A DNA stretch of 64,000 bases from Streptomyces leeuwenhoekii (GTDB lineage Bacteria; Actinomycetota; Actinomycetes; Streptomycetales; Streptomycetaceae): positions 2,866,001 through 2,930,000 of the forward strand of contig NZ_LN831790.1 in assembly GCF_001013905.1 (NCBI RefSeq). Direction: 5' to 3'. This document shows, in pieces, positions 50,561-59,548 of this stretch. The position numbers and the translations under genes are program-made. Under the pieces are notes generated by a model. That model was not told the origin of the DNA. It worked only from the letters and a program-made list of their open reading frames with translations, and ran no database searches. Position 1 is the stretch's first letter, and every line of letters starts with the position of its first letter.

Positions 50561-53014
50561 TCAGGCTCGGTTGGTGGCGAAGCTGGTGCGAACAGAGACC
50601 TTACTGAAGCTCGGAATTCCCATGAACACCGGTGAATCCTTCTTTTTCTGTCTCGCGTCAAGCTGCATGATCTTCTCTTCTGCGGCGTCCCGACTAACTG
50701 AGAGCCCCTCGACCTCTCCGAGCCATCCTTCCCTTTCCGCTTCGGCGATCCGGTCATTCAGATTGTCGCGGATTTCGACAAGTCGATCCCTCTCGCTGGG
50801 GTCAACGATGAGGACCGGGCAGCGAACACAAGCGTGCTCATGTATGCAATCGGTTCCGAATGCTCGTCCGCAAGAACCCAGTGCCAGCTTGCGTCGCTCG
50901 AAGTGGTCGAGGAATTCCTTCCACTCCTCTGAGGTGACCGCTCGGTATTCATCGCGGGGGCGAAGACTGCGACGGCGGGCGATGAATGAACGATGCGCCT
51001 CGATCGCCTGGGCCGGATAGACGGCGTTGTAGCCCATGGTCGTGTTGATGTTGCTGTGACCTGCGATGACTTGGGCGATGTGCGGGGGCAGTCCGTTGAG
51101 GATCGCGTCGGTGATGAAGAGTCGCCGAAAGTCGTGCGGCTGGAACCTCAGCGGGCTGCCCGTGGCATCGGTCAGCCCCGTCGCCATGAGGACATCGTTC
51201 AGGGCATCCCGGACCGTGTTCGATGAAATGGGTCGCCTGTCGCCTGAGACATTCCATTGGTAGAGAAGCGGCATGGGATCGTTCCATGTTTTCTCATGAA
51301 CGTCGTAGCTGGGGATCGAGGGGATTGATCCGTTCTCGCCACGGACTCGTGTGACCACGGCGCTGAGGACGTCAGCGAGTTCGGGGGTGACGAGCAGAAG
51401 GCGTTCTTGATCTGTCTTTGAGGGTGCGATTTGCAGCAGCGGAACGAATTCTCCTGTGGTGGGGATCTTGTAGCGGATGATGCTGTGATGGCCGAGCTCC
51501 AGAAGCTCCTCGATGCGGATTCCGGTATGTCGGAGGATCTCGATGGTGGCCCAGCCCCAGAAGGCCCGCTTCTCTTCGGCTTCAAGGTCGCGGCGTCGTC
51601 CTGAAGCGTCGTATGCCTGGCCGGTGAGGCCGGCCCGGGAGGTGCCCTTTGGCGCCGTGAACGTCTCTCCAAGGACGGTGAACTGGGCGCCTAGAGCAGT
51701 CGCCTGAAGTGCATTCAGGCGGGTGCGGGCTTCCTTGAGCCGGCGGTCGGCAACGCGGATGAGTGCAGGTAGGACGGGCAGTCGCTCACGGGTCCGCTGA
51801 TCCGAAGCGGTCTTCTGCCGCTGCTTGGTCTTCTTGTCCGAGCAGTCGGCCTCGGTGATGGGACAAGGTGCCGCCCACGGCCTCCACCGGGCCGGCTCGT
51901 CCAGGGCCCACTGGGCGATGTCCAGGTAGAAGGCCCGGACGAGGGTCTTGACCGCGGGCGCGCTGCTTCGAGGCGTGGTGGTCTCGATGACCTGGCCGTT
52001 CGGCATGCGACGGCGGCGAGTCACCGTGTTGACGCGGGCCTTCCAGGCCGCAGCGACTTCCGGAGCCAGGTGAAGCGAGGTGATGTCCTCGTGGTGGTGT
52101 TCGAGGTCGCCCCAGAAGTTCTTGGCCAGGGCCGCCGACAGGTTGATCAGGGAGTTGTGGTCCAGAGAGGGCTGACGCTCGGTGAGGTAGTCGACGAGCA
52201 GGTCTCGGATCGGACGGAAGCGCAGGTGGTAGCGGTCGATGAGTGCCGCAGGGGTCACCTGGCCTGCACGGGTCTGGAGCCGGAGCAGGGTCGCTGGGGC
52301 GTCCGGTGGGAACTGGCCGAGCTCACGCAAGGCGGTGTAGGCCAGGCGGACACCGCGTGCTCCGTCATGGCTGGTCTCTTGGAGGAGGGCGAGGAGGTCG
52401 CCGACGACGATGTCTTCGACGCGGCCGCCGAAGGCCGCGAGAAGGCGAGCGGCCGCCTTGAGGCCGGCGGAGGCATGCCGGGTGGAACGGATGGCGGCGG
52501 GGAACTGGGCCTCCAGGCGGGCGAAGCCTTCTGGGTCGCGGGCAGCCGCAATGGCCGGACGCAGGGCGTTGGAGGAGCTGGCCGCCAGCCAGGCCGGGGA
52601 GGGACGGATGACGTCCGCGCAGATCAGCGCGAGTGTCCCCGAGGCGAGGCAGGCCGAGGTCGGCCGTCGGCCGATTTCGGAGGCAGCCCAGTTCAGAACC
52701 GTGCGATGCCAGCCGGAGGTCGAGTGCGCTGCCGGACTGGCGTCCCAGTTGGCCTGCCAGGTCGATCCTGGAAAGGTCGTGAGCCAGGCCAGGATCGCTC
52801 GGGCGCCGACCATGCGGGTCGACTGAGCACTGTTCCCTTCAGCCCGGTAGGGGTGCTGCCGGAGCGTGTCCAGAACATAGTCGGTGTCAGCCTCAGTCAT
52901 GAACCAGGAGTCGAGATTCTGGCGGGGCGGGAACTTCTGCAAGAGCGCGGTGGCCTCCGCGCCGGCGAGCTTGCGAGGAGTCTGCGGCGGGGCTGTGAGT
53001 GTTGCGGTGGTCAT
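50561..53014 (-). CDS. large tyrosine recombinase (TnpB-like), 817 aa
   Basis: The catalytic region lies at about 490-670: Arg in HTGIRIEELLELG, Lys in APSKTDQERLLLV, HDFRR (HxxR), AGHSNINTTMGY with the nucleophile Tyr. A Cys/His cluster follows (CGRAFGTDCIHEHACVRCP), typical of the Tn554 TnpB-like branch. The N-terminal 450 residues are helical DNA-binding regions. The ATG overlaps the stop of the partner recombinase (ATGA), so both are made together and probably act as a heteromer. Confidence 0.9.
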   Translation of the reverse strand: MTTATLTAPPQTPRKLAGAEATALLQKFPPRQNLDSWFMTEADTDYVLDTLRQHPYRAEGNSAQSTRMVGARAILAWLTTFPGSTWQANWDASPAAHSTSGWHRTVLNWAASEIGRRPTSACLASGTLALICADVIRPSPAWLAASSSNALRPAIAAARDPEGFARLEAQFPAAIRSTRHASAGLKAAARLLAAFGGRVEDIVVGDLLALLQETSHDGARGVRLAYTALRELGQFPPDAPATLLRLQTRAGQVTPAALIDRYHLRFRPIRDLLVDYLTERQPSLDHNSLINLSAALAKNFWGDLEHHHEDITSLHLAPEVAAAWKARVNTVTRRRRMPNGQVIETTTPRSSAPAVKTLVRAFYLDIAQWALDEPARWRPWAAPCPITEADCSDKKTKQRQKTASDQRTRERLPVLPALIRVADRRLKEARTRLNALQATALGAQFTVLGETFTAPKGTSRAGLTGQAYDASGRRRDLEAEEKRAFWGWATIEILRHTGIRIEELLELGHHSIIRYKIPTTGEFVPLLQIAPSKTDQERLLLVTPELADVLSAVVTRVRGENGSIPSIPSYDVHEKTWNDPMPLLYQWNVSGDRRPISSNTVRDALNDVLMATGLTDATGSPLRFQPHDFRRLFITDAILNGLPPHIAQVIAGHSNINTTMGYNAVYPAQAIEAHRSFIARRRSLRPRDEYRAVTSEEWKEFLDHFERRKLALGSCGRAFGTDCIHEHACVRCPVLIVDPSERDRLVEIRDNLNDRIAEAEREGWLGEVEGLSVSRDAAEEKIMQLDARQKKKDSPVFMGIPSFSKVSVRTSFATNRA

Positions 53015-54300
53015 GCGACGAGCCCTCCGAAGAGGGTGTTCAGCGAGTCCTCGTTGTAGGCGGGGGCCGTGGGAGCCGGCGACGGGGCGTTCTTCTTCGC
53101 CTCCTGCCGGGCGTGATGGGCCAGACCTGCTGAGATGACCTCGTCGCGGCTCGGGCGGAGGTACTTCTGAAGCGTGCTCTGATCCTTGTGCCCGAGGATG
53201 TGCTGGACGTAGACCAGCGACATTTCGGGGTCCTCGGTCATGCGGTAGGTCGCCGTGTGCCGCAGGTCATGGAGCGTCCAGTTGGCGCCGAGGACCTCGA
53301 CCGCCCGCGTGAACATGGCGCGAGCGGCGTCGTAGTTCAACGGTCGCCAGGGGCGTCGCAGAGTCCACCACAGAGGTTGATTGCGGCCCCGCGGGATCCC
53401 TTTGCGCCAGGCTTCCTCCTGGTAGAGGCGGAGCCAGACGAACGCGTCGGGCGACGCCGGCAGCTGCTGGTAGTCCCGGGTGCCCTTGCGGATCACTCCG
53501 ATGAGCTGCTGGCCGGGCAGGGCGTCACGTTCAGTCGCGGTCAGCAACTCGGTCGAGCGGGCGGCGCTGGAGACCCAGAACGCGAGCAGAGCGCGGTCCC
53601 GGTGCGAGCGCAGGCCGGCGAAGACCTCGGTGAACTTGTCGTCCGGTATTCGGCGGGGGATCCGCTGAGGAACGGCCGGCCGGTAACGGCCGGTCCGCTC
53701 GCGCTTGAAGTCGTCGGCGGGGTTGTGATGGGCGTGCGGTCGCGCCTTGCGGCGCCTGCGGTCCAACGGGAAGGGGTTGACCAGCAGCTGGCCGCTGTTG
53801 AGGTCGAGATGGAAGTCGTAGAAGGTCCGAAGGACCGTCTCGGAGTGGGCCCGGGTGGCGGGCGAGTACTTCTTGCCGATGGTCGGCTTCCCGGTCACCA
53901 GGTTCGGGGTTCCCGGTGCGAGGGTCGGGGGCTTCCGGCGAGGGACCTCGTCGGGATCCTTGCCGCGGTGCCGCCAGTGCACGCGTACCGGCTTGTCCGC
54001 GAGCTGCATCCACAGGGTGAAGTCTCGGGCGTCCTCGCGTACAGCGCGATCCCACTCGATGCCCTGGGCCCACAGGAATCGCCACCACCGCAGCAGGTCG
54101 TTGCCGTACGAATACAGGGTGGTAGCGGGACTGTCTGCGGTGAGCAGGTCCTTGAAGTAGATCGCGACCGGTTCGACGCGCTGTCCTTCCGGGTCGAGGA
54201 GTCGGTACGGCTCCCAGGCATCCCCCGTCGCTAGCAGCTGTCCGACCTCGGGCAGCACAAAGGTCTTCAGATCTCGATCAAGTGTTGTTGCCTCACGCAC
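53011..54300 (-). CDS. tyrosine recombinase (TnpA-like), 429 aa
   Basis: An integrase with an N-terminal SAM-like domain (LYSYGNDLLRWWRFLWAQGI) and a catalytic domain: Arg near 243 (SSAARSTELL), HDLRH at 344-348, GHKDQ at 370-374 and Tyr380 in LQKYLRPS. First gene of the two-recombinase operon, transcribed from the right border of the element at about 54350. All expected catalytic residues are visible, so it is probably active. Confidence 0.9.
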   Translation of the reverse strand: MREATTLDRDLKTFVLPEVGQLLATGDAWEPYRLLDPEGQRVEPVAIYFKDLLTADSPATTLYSYGNDLLRWWRFLWAQGIEWDRAVREDARDFTLWMQLADKPVRVHWRHRGKDPDEVPRRKPPTLAPGTPNLVTGKPTIGKKYSPATRAHSETVLRTFYDFHLDLNSGQLLVNPFPLDRRRRKARPHAHHNPADDFKRERTGRYRPAVPQRIPRRIPDDKFTEVFAGLRSHRDRALLAFWVSSAARSTELLTATERDALPGQQLIGVIRKGTRDYQQLPASPDAFVWLRLYQEEAWRKGIPRGRNQPLWWTLRRPWRPLNYDAARAMFTRAVEVLGANWTLHDLRHTATYRMTEDPEMSLVYVQHILGHKDQSTLQKYLRPSRDEVISAGLAHHARQEAKKNAPSPAPTAPAYNEDSLNTLFGGLVA

Positions 54301-54356
54301 TTCCGGAACTTAACAGAAACACCATCTGACCTGCGAAAACGTCAGAGTTAGTTCGG

Positions 54357-54892
54357 TCAATACACCGCCCCACCGAGACCGGATACACCGGCATCTACGT
54401 CCACTTCGACGGCGAGCCGAGTGAGAAGCTGCCCCTGCTCCTCGCGGCTTACCAGTACCGGTTCGGGCGAGATACCGACGCCATGACGCGCCATCTCGTG
54501 GACGACGTCGCCGTTGCGTGGAACGAGCTGGGCACCGATCTCCTCGACGGTGCGCCACCCGAGATCGTCATCGCCTTGACCGGCGGTGAGCGCTGGCCCA
54601 GCAGCACCCTGGACCACCTGGTCACTCCAGACGGCTCCCCGCCCGTCCGCATGACGGTGGATACATCCTGCGCCCCCACGGGATCGAAGTGATCAGCGTC
54701 GCGCACGGTCTCCGCGTCGGCCCTGTCGTCTCCTGGGACACCGACCCCCGCATCCCGTTCAGCAACCATCCGGCTGGCTGGACCGCCCCCGCGAACGCCC
54801 CGGTCACCACAACCGCGCGGCCGTCCCGGACCGCGCCGGCCCCAGCCCCGGCGCAGGCTGCGGTCAAGCCCCGCACGGCCGCCCGCCGCTGA
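54357..54892 (+). pseudogene. 3' part of the split small gene, with a second frameshift
   Basis: From the right border of the element one frame reads HRPTETGYTGIYVHFDGEP, then FGRDTDAMTRHLVDDVAV and VTPDGSPPVRMT. Near 54652 the protein-like frame shifts to GGYILRPHGIEVISVAHG and runs to a stop at 54892. The missing start is at 49989. The family (MSTRS...IYVHxDGYP) is common on actinobacterial elements and phages and has no known function. Confidence 0.65.
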
Positions 54893-54956
54893 CTCCTCCC
54901 GTCCGCCCCATCTCCGGAGATTTCCCTGCCCATCCCCTTGAACACGGTCGTCCCCC

Positions 54957-56066
54957 GTGGCTGACGCGCAGATCGTCCTCTCCTACAGCCGCGACGCGGG
55001 CATCGTCGCCATCGCCGGCGGCGAGCAGTACCGCTGGGCCCACACCGCGCTGGAGGAGTCCGGCTTCCGCCAGGGTGAGCCCGGCATCTACCACCTTCCC
55101 TGCGACGACCCGGATGCCTCCCGCGTCACGGTGACCGGTCTGATCCGTTGCGCCGAACGGCACCGCACCAGCGTGTCGGCCAGCAGCCGGCGCTTCATCG
55201 GCGATGCTGCCCGCGATATCGCCCGTCTGCTGCCCGGCCAGTGGGACACCAAGGTCGAGATCTACTCCCACCCCGTGTGGCAGGAGGACCTCGTGCCGTG
55301 GCTGTGGGACAGCGGCGAACTCGGCCGTGCCGTACAGACCACGCGTATCCCCTACGCCGCCCTCCTCACCCACACGTCCGGGACGACCCTGCTGCTCGCC
55401 GAGCGCCCCGGACACCACCTCGACTACCTGCTCGGCGCCATGGTTCCCCAATTGCTGGGCGTGGGCTTCGGCGATCCGCACGCCCCGACGAGCATCGTCC
55501 TTCCGCCCTTCCCCGGCCGCGCGGCGCAGGCGATCACTCAGCGGTATTTGCCCGCGTACGACCGGGCCGTCCATGCCCGGCGGACCGCGGCCGTGACTGA
55601 CGCGCTCGACCGCATCCGTACCTGGCACGGCTCCTGGACGGCCATGGTCGCCTCCGGCCGGCACAGCGCCGCCGGGCCGCTCGCACTCGACGCGCTCGGC
55701 GCCGCGACTGAGCAGTTCCTGGACAGCGTCTGGGGCGAGTTCCAGACCGTCCTGGACCACGTTCCCGCGCTGCTCGACCGGTGCCGTCCCGCCACCAGCC
55801 CATGGCCCGAGGACGCCGATGCTCTCTCCCGGCTGGCCGACGCCCTCGGTGATGCGGAGGCCGTGCGCGAGGAGGTGGGGTGCGGAACTGTGCTGACTCG
55901 CCCGGAGCGCAATGCGCGGACCTGGCCGGCCATCGAGACCTGGCTCACCCACCGCGAGCCGCCGGGTCTGGGACCTGGACCTGGTCGCGGCCTCTCTGGC
56001 CGAGCACCCGCTGCGGCAGGCGGCCGTCCTGTCCCGCCCCGACGGCGCCCAGCTCGCCGTTCTTGA
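54957..56066 (+). CDS. unknown protein, about 330-369 aa, irregular C-terminus
   Basis: GTG 54957 without a strong ribosome site. Residues 1-330 look coding: SYSRDAGIVAIAGGEQYRWA, a strand-rich region to 170, then long helices (AALVTDALDRIRTW region, FLDSVWGEFQTVLDHV). The last 40 residues are Gly/Pro/Arg-rich and run in a shadow frame over the next gene, so the natural end appears to be lost at the junction near 55950. Family not recognised. Confidence 0.7.
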   Translation: MADAQIVLSYSRDAGIVAIAGGEQYRWAHTALEESGFRQGEPGIYHLPCDDPDASRVTVTGLIRCAERHRTSVSASSRRFIGDAARDIARLLPGQWDTKVEIYSHPVWQEDLVPWLWDSGELGRAVQTTRIPYAALLTHTSGTTLLLAERPGHHLDYLLGAMVPQLLGVGFGDPHAPTSIVLPPFPGRAAQAITQRYLPAYDRAVHARRTAAVTDALDRIRTWHGSWTAMVASGRHSAAGPLALDALGAATEQFLDSVWGEFQTVLDHVPALLDRCRPATSPWPEDADALSRLADALGDAEAVREEVGCGTVLTRPERNARTWPAIETWLTHREPPGLGPGPGRGLSGRAPAAAGGRPVPPRRRPARRS

Positions 56067-56598
56067 CCGGCACGACGGACGCGACGGTTTCCTCATCGCC
56101 GCCCTCGCCCCGCACGGTCTGCCCGACGAGGCATACCGCGGTGTGCCCGAGCCCAACGGCATCGCCCTGTCCGACGACCCCTTCCTGGGGGCCGAGCAGA
56201 TCTCCGGCGACCTGCTCGCCCGCTACGAGGCCGCCCTCGCCCAGGTCCGGTACAACGCCATGGGCGACATCCCGCCCTCCCAGCCGGACCGGGTCGTCCT
56301 GACCTGGCAGCCCGACGGCGGTCTGGCCGCCGCCCCCGTCGGCGAGGCCGCCGCCGCGGTGCTGGCCGCCAACGGTTTCGTCCGGGACGAGCAGACCGGT
56401 ATCTACCGTCTCACCGGTGACGACAGCACTGCTCTGGCCCGCGCCGTGCGCAAGACCGGCCGGCAGCTCGGCGCCCTTGGCGTCGACACCGCGCTGCAGC
56501 ACCCCTCGGGCCGGATGGCGCCCGCCGCCACACCGCCGGCCACGGCCGCACTCCCGGTCACGGCCGCGCCCCGCATGTCGGCACCCAGGGTTCGATGA
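55912..56598 (+). CDS. N-terminally truncated paralog of the 49165-49896 protein
   Basis: Protein-like sequence starts at about 55967 (RRVWDLDLVAASLAEHPLRQ), matching RVWDRGIIQRALQKF in the paralog, but the paralog's first 30 residues (APHLPGTWYRAYAG region) are absent here. VPEPNGIALSDDPFLGAEQI is shared with the paralog; the C-terminal half has VVLTWQPDGGLAAAPVGEAA and a short final domain. The ATG at 55912 is only the first available start and lies within the previous gene. A deletion probably fused the two genes. Confidence 0.6.
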   Translation: MRGPGRPSRPGSPTASRRVWDLDLVAASLAEHPLRQAAVLSRPDGAQLAVLDRHDGRDGFLIAALAPHGLPDEAYRGVPEPNGIALSDDPFLGAEQISGDLLARYEAALAQVRYNAMGDIPPSQPDRVVLTWQPDGGLAAAPVGEAAAAVLAANGFVRDEQTGIYRLTGDDSTALARAVRKTGRQLGALGVDTALQHPSGRMAPAATPPATAALPVTAAPRMSAPRVR

Positions 56599-57278
56599 AA
56601 CAGAGCGAGCCCGACTTCTGGGTGCTGGAGTACATCACCATCACCAAGGACCCCCGCACCGGTCTGGTCGTCGCCCTCGGCGGCACCCAGCACGCGGCCG
56701 GGATCCTCCAGCGAGCCGGCGGCTTCCTCGACGCCCCCGGCCCCCGCGGGGACTATCACCGGCTGCCTCAAGGGCTGACCGCCGGGCAACAGCGGCTGCA
56801 GGCCACGGCCGCATCGCACGCCCTCCTCGCCGCCGGGTACAGCGTCCACCTCGATCCGGTGTTGAACGCCTTCACCTCACCGGACGGTGACCGCGAGGCC
56901 GCTCTTCGCTACCTCGCCCAGCTGTCCGAACGGGCCCACCGCGCGGGCAGCAGTGCTGAAACCGCCGAGGTCCTGACCGAGATCGCCGGCCCCGACGAGG
57001 GACTCCTGCCGCTCATCCGGCAGGTGGTCGTCAGTGCCTGGACCACCTGGTCGCAGCGTCTGGACGCCGCCGCCGAATATGTGGAACCGGCCGAGCGGCT
57101 CGGAGAGATGTCCGGTGCTCTCTCGGACGCCGCCGACCGGATCCTCCTCGCCCGCAATCACGCCGCGAGCGCCACCGACCAGCCCGCACCCACCACACCG
57201 CCGAGTCCCGAGCGATCGGCACCCACCCGGCCGAGTCCCGCCCGGCAGCCGCCCCCTGCGGCCTCGCGCCGCCGCTGA
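56595..57278 (+). CDS. unknown protein, 227 aa
   Basis: ATG 56595 overlaps the preceding stop (ATGA). The N-terminal 95 residues form a mixed domain (FWVLEYITITKDPRTGLVVA, AAGILQRAGGFLDAPGPRGD). Residues about 100-190 are helical (LRYLAQLSERAHRAGSSAET). The tail is Pro/Ser/Thr/Arg-rich. No family recognised. Part of the transfer operon's accessory block. Confidence 0.75.
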   Translation: MKQSEPDFWVLEYITITKDPRTGLVVALGGTQHAAGILQRAGGFLDAPGPRGDYHRLPQGLTAGQQRLQATAASHALLAAGYSVHLDPVLNAFTSPDGDREAALRYLAQLSERAHRAGSSAETAEVLTEIAGPDEGLLPLIRQVVVSAWTTWSQRLDAAAEYVEPAERLGEMSGALSDAADRILLARNHAASATDQPAPTTPPSPERSAPTRPSPARQPPPAASRRR

Positions 57279-57291
57279 AGGAGAAGCGTTC

Positions 57292-57699
57292 ATGGGTAAC
57301 CGTGCCGACGAGTACAGCACCGACGTAGAGATCTACCGCAGGGCCCTGACTCCCACCATTCACGCCGACACCGCCACCGGTGCTCCCGAAGAACTCCTCG
57401 GCCTGCTGGACCGGCTCGGTCTGGAGCGCCGGGAGGTCCGCACCGCTGGCCCCGTCTACATCTGGTACGAGGCCCCGGCCGACCTCGACACGGAGGCACA
57501 GCAGCGCCTGGTCAGCCGGGCGATCCCCGCCCTGCTCCGGGCGGGTTACACCGTCAACTGCACTCCTGAGGTCTTCGACGAGGCCGCCTACCAGCAGGCC
57601 GTACACGAACTGCGCACCGCCCCATCCGGCATTGCCGCGCAGCGGCAGGCTCCGGCAGCCGCGCCCAAACGCCCCGCGTCCGCCCGGCGCACCCCGTAA
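57292..57699 (+). CDS. unknown protein, 135 aa
   Basis: ATG 57292 lies 8 bases after AAGGAGA. Sequence is mixed: helix (ELLGLLDRLGLERREV), strand with aromatic residues (VYIWYEAPADLDT), helix (RLVSRAIPALLRAGYTV), basic tail. It may be a small partner of the preceding gene, 13 bases away. Function unknown. Confidence 0.75.
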   Translation: MGNRADEYSTDVEIYRRALTPTIHADTATGAPEELLGLLDRLGLERREVRTAGPVYIWYEAPADLDTEAQQRLVSRAIPALLRAGYTVNCTPEVFDEAAYQQAVHELRTAPSGIAAQRQAPAAAPKRPASARRTP

Positions 57700-57770
57700 G
57701 GACCAGCGGGCAGCCCCGGTGTCCCCGCCCGGGTCACCCGCCCTGCACCCACGACCAACCGGAGGACCCT

Positions 57771-57956
57771 GTAGCACCTCGCACAGTCCCGCCCATCCGC
57801 CGGCACCTCACGCCCCGTCTCGCGACCGCCGTGTTCCGCCGCTACCTGCGCGCCTGCATCGTCACCGGCCCCGATCACACCGTGCCGCCGACCGCTGCGC
57901 GCCCCGAGGCCGCCTCCGCCAACGCACAGCGGATCGGGCACCGCCACCACCACTGA
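57771..57956 (+). CDS. possible small basic protein with a GTA in the start position
   Basis: A 61-codon frame (PRTVPPIRRHLTPRLATAVF..., ending RIGHRHHH) follows GGAGG by 5 bases, but the codon at the right distance is GTA, not GTG. The first usable GTG is at 57831, leaving 41 codons. It may be a gene whose start was lost, or a chance frame. Confidence 0.3.
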   Translation, partial: VAPRTVPPIRRHLTPRLATAVFRRYLRACIVTGPDHTVPPTAARPEAASANAQRIGHRHHH

Positions 57957-57977
57957 CCGACTCCGACCTGGAGGAGC

Positions 57978-58361
57978 ATGCCTCAGCCCATCCCGTACCC
58001 GGTGCGGCTGGCCGACGCGATCGCACACCACCTCGCCCGGCTCACCGACCAGCTCTCGCAGCTGCCGCCCGATCAGGCCGCCCCTGTCATCGCACGCGTC
58101 CTGGACCCGGAGGACGGCGTCCTGGGCCGCTTCACCCACCTGGTGGCCACCGGCTCCTACTTCGCCAAGGACCAGGCCGAACGCGGGATTCTCCCGCCAG
58201 AGGTCTGGCTGGCTCTGGGCCGGGCCGCCAACGAACTGCACGACATCGGCCTGGACCTCGATGAGCATGCCGACGCCCTCAGCGCCTTCGGCACGCGCCC
58301 GACCACCACGGCGGCATCTCCCCCGGCCGCGGCCGCACTCGTCGTCCGGCGGCGGCGGTGA
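57978..58361 (+). CDS. unknown helical protein, 127 aa
   Basis: ATG 57978, with GGAGG about 6 bases upstream. Helical throughout (VRLADAIAHHLARLTDQLSQ, PPEVWLALGRAANELHDIGL), with a short Ala/Arg tail. The same plan recurs in the protein coded at 59192-59548, which also sits just before a DUF317 gene. Overlaps the DUF317 start by 4 bases. Possibly a DUF317 partner. Confidence 0.75.
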   Translation: MPQPIPYPVRLADAIAHHLARLTDQLSQLPPDQAAPVIARVLDPEDGVLGRFTHLVATGSYFAKDQAERGILPPEVWLALGRAANELHDIGLDLDEHADALSAFGTRPTTTAASPPAAAALVVRRRR

Positions 58362-59164
58362 GGAAGAAGCAGTGGCAGGGCTGGGGGGCGGGCGAGCAGC
58401 CCGAACAGCACTACCTCATCGCCCCCCGGGCCCTGGCCGGCGGCGGCGACATCCGCCACGTCTCCGAATTCCTGCGCGCCTCTGGCTGGCGGGACAAGAC
58501 CAGGAAGGGCGGCCCCCTGGTCATGGAGAGCCCGGACCGTGCGGTCCGCGTCTCCTACGACCCCCATGCCCTGCCGGGCGGATGGACTGTCCGCGGCGGG
58601 GCGCGAGGGGACCAGAGCGCATGGTGGGCGGTCCTGGGCCGGCAGACGCCGGTGGAGATCGTCGCCGGCCTGACCGATGCCCTCACCCGCCCCCGCTCCG
58701 CGCACGCCCCCAACGTGTGGGCGCCCCTGGAGGAAGAGCACTGGAGCACACGGTTCGAGGGACGGAACTACACCGCGACCAGCCCGGACGAGTCGACGTG
58801 GGTGCACTTCCGCCAGCACGAGGACGGCCGCGCCCTGTGGTGGTCGGGTGCCAGGGATGAGCACGGCAACGGCTGGACCGCCCAGTTCGCTCCCAGCACC
58901 CCGATGCACCTGGTGCAAGCCTTCTCAGCAGCGCTGGCGTCTGCTGAGCCGGTGATGCGCCCGCGCGGACGCGTCCCGCGCAGCGGGCAGATCCGGACCA
59001 CGTCCGTCTCCGTCCTGCCCTCCCAGCTCAGTGCCTGGCAGCACGCCCGCATCGCCGCCGCCCGCGCCGCCACCTGGGCCCGCAACTGGAGTGCCGACCG
59101 GCCCCGCACCACGCCCCACCCCCACACCCGCGCTCCGGCCGGTGGCGCCCGCGCCCGCCGCTGA
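58358..59164 (+). CDS. DUF317 protein
   Basis: A 268-residue two-domain DUF317 protein: QHYLIAPRALAGGGDIRHVS at the start, then PVEIVAGLTDALTRPR, and a second unit with ALWWSGARDEHGNGWTAQFA and HLVQAFSAALASAEP. The GTG start at 58358 overlaps the stop of the preceding helical protein. First of three DUF317 genes in a row before the coupling protein; this placement suggests a link with DNA transfer, but no biochemical role is known. Confidence 0.85.
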   Translation: MRKKQWQGWGAGEQPEQHYLIAPRALAGGGDIRHVSEFLRASGWRDKTRKGGPLVMESPDRAVRVSYDPHALPGGWTVRGGARGDQSAWWAVLGRQTPVEIVAGLTDALTRPRSAHAPNVWAPLEEEHWSTRFEGRNYTATSPDESTWVHFRQHEDGRALWWSGARDEHGNGWTAQFAPSTPMHLVQAFSAALASAEPVMRPRGRVPRSGQIRTTSVSVLPSQLSAWQHARIAAARAATWARNWSADRPRTTPHPHTRAPAGGARARR

Positions 59165-59191
59165 CCCGCGTAAAGCGCCCAAGGAGTTCTT

Positions 59192-59548
59192 GTGCCCGAC
59201 CTGACCCCCCACGACATTCACGCCGCCACCGACACCCTGTCCCGGCTCACCGACTACCTGCGCAAACCCCCCGAGCCCGCCGAGGCGCTCGCCCTGGTCG
59301 AGCCGCTGCTCGACGAAAACACCGGTATCGCCGTCCAGTTGGGCGACGCGCTACGGGAACTCGCCCGCGTCGTCCTCGCCCATCCGGCCACCGCGAGCAC
59401 GCCCGCTCTGCGTTCCCTCGTCGCCGAGCTGCGCGAGGCGGCCTGGGAACAGATCGACCAGCGCCACCTCCACTACGTCCTCGACACGCTGCGTGCCCTG
59501 CTCGCGGCCCCCACCTCACACGGGCCGGGGTGCTGCCGATGCCGGTGA
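59192..59548 (+). CDS. unknown helical protein, 118 aa
   Basis: Start GTG 59192 with AAGGAG upstream. Helical and acidic (DIHAATDTLSRLTDYLRKPP, LLDENTGIAVQLGDALRELA). It ends in GCCRCR. Plan and position match the protein at 57978-58361, so the pair helical-protein plus DUF317 is repeated. Overlaps the next gene. Confidence 0.75.
   Translation: MPDLTPHDIHAATDTLSRLTDYLRKPPEPAEALALVEPLLDENTGIAVQLGDALRELARVVLAHPATASTPALRSLVAELREAAWEQIDQRHLHYVLDTLRALLAAPTSHGPGCCRCR

Larger units (their letters stand above)
50019..54356. mobile_element. two-recombinase (Tn554-like) insertion, about 4.3 kb
   Basis: The borders are inferred from the split gene and from a short terminal inverted repeat: GAACTAA at 50020-50026 and TTAGTTC at 54348-54354. 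The element carries two overlapping leftward tyrosine recombinase genes (54300-50561) and a small rightward thioredoxin-fold gene (50197-50514). Tn554-type elements integrate by tyrosine recombinases without target duplication, which fits. Exact end points are uncertain by several bases. Confidence 0.65.
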
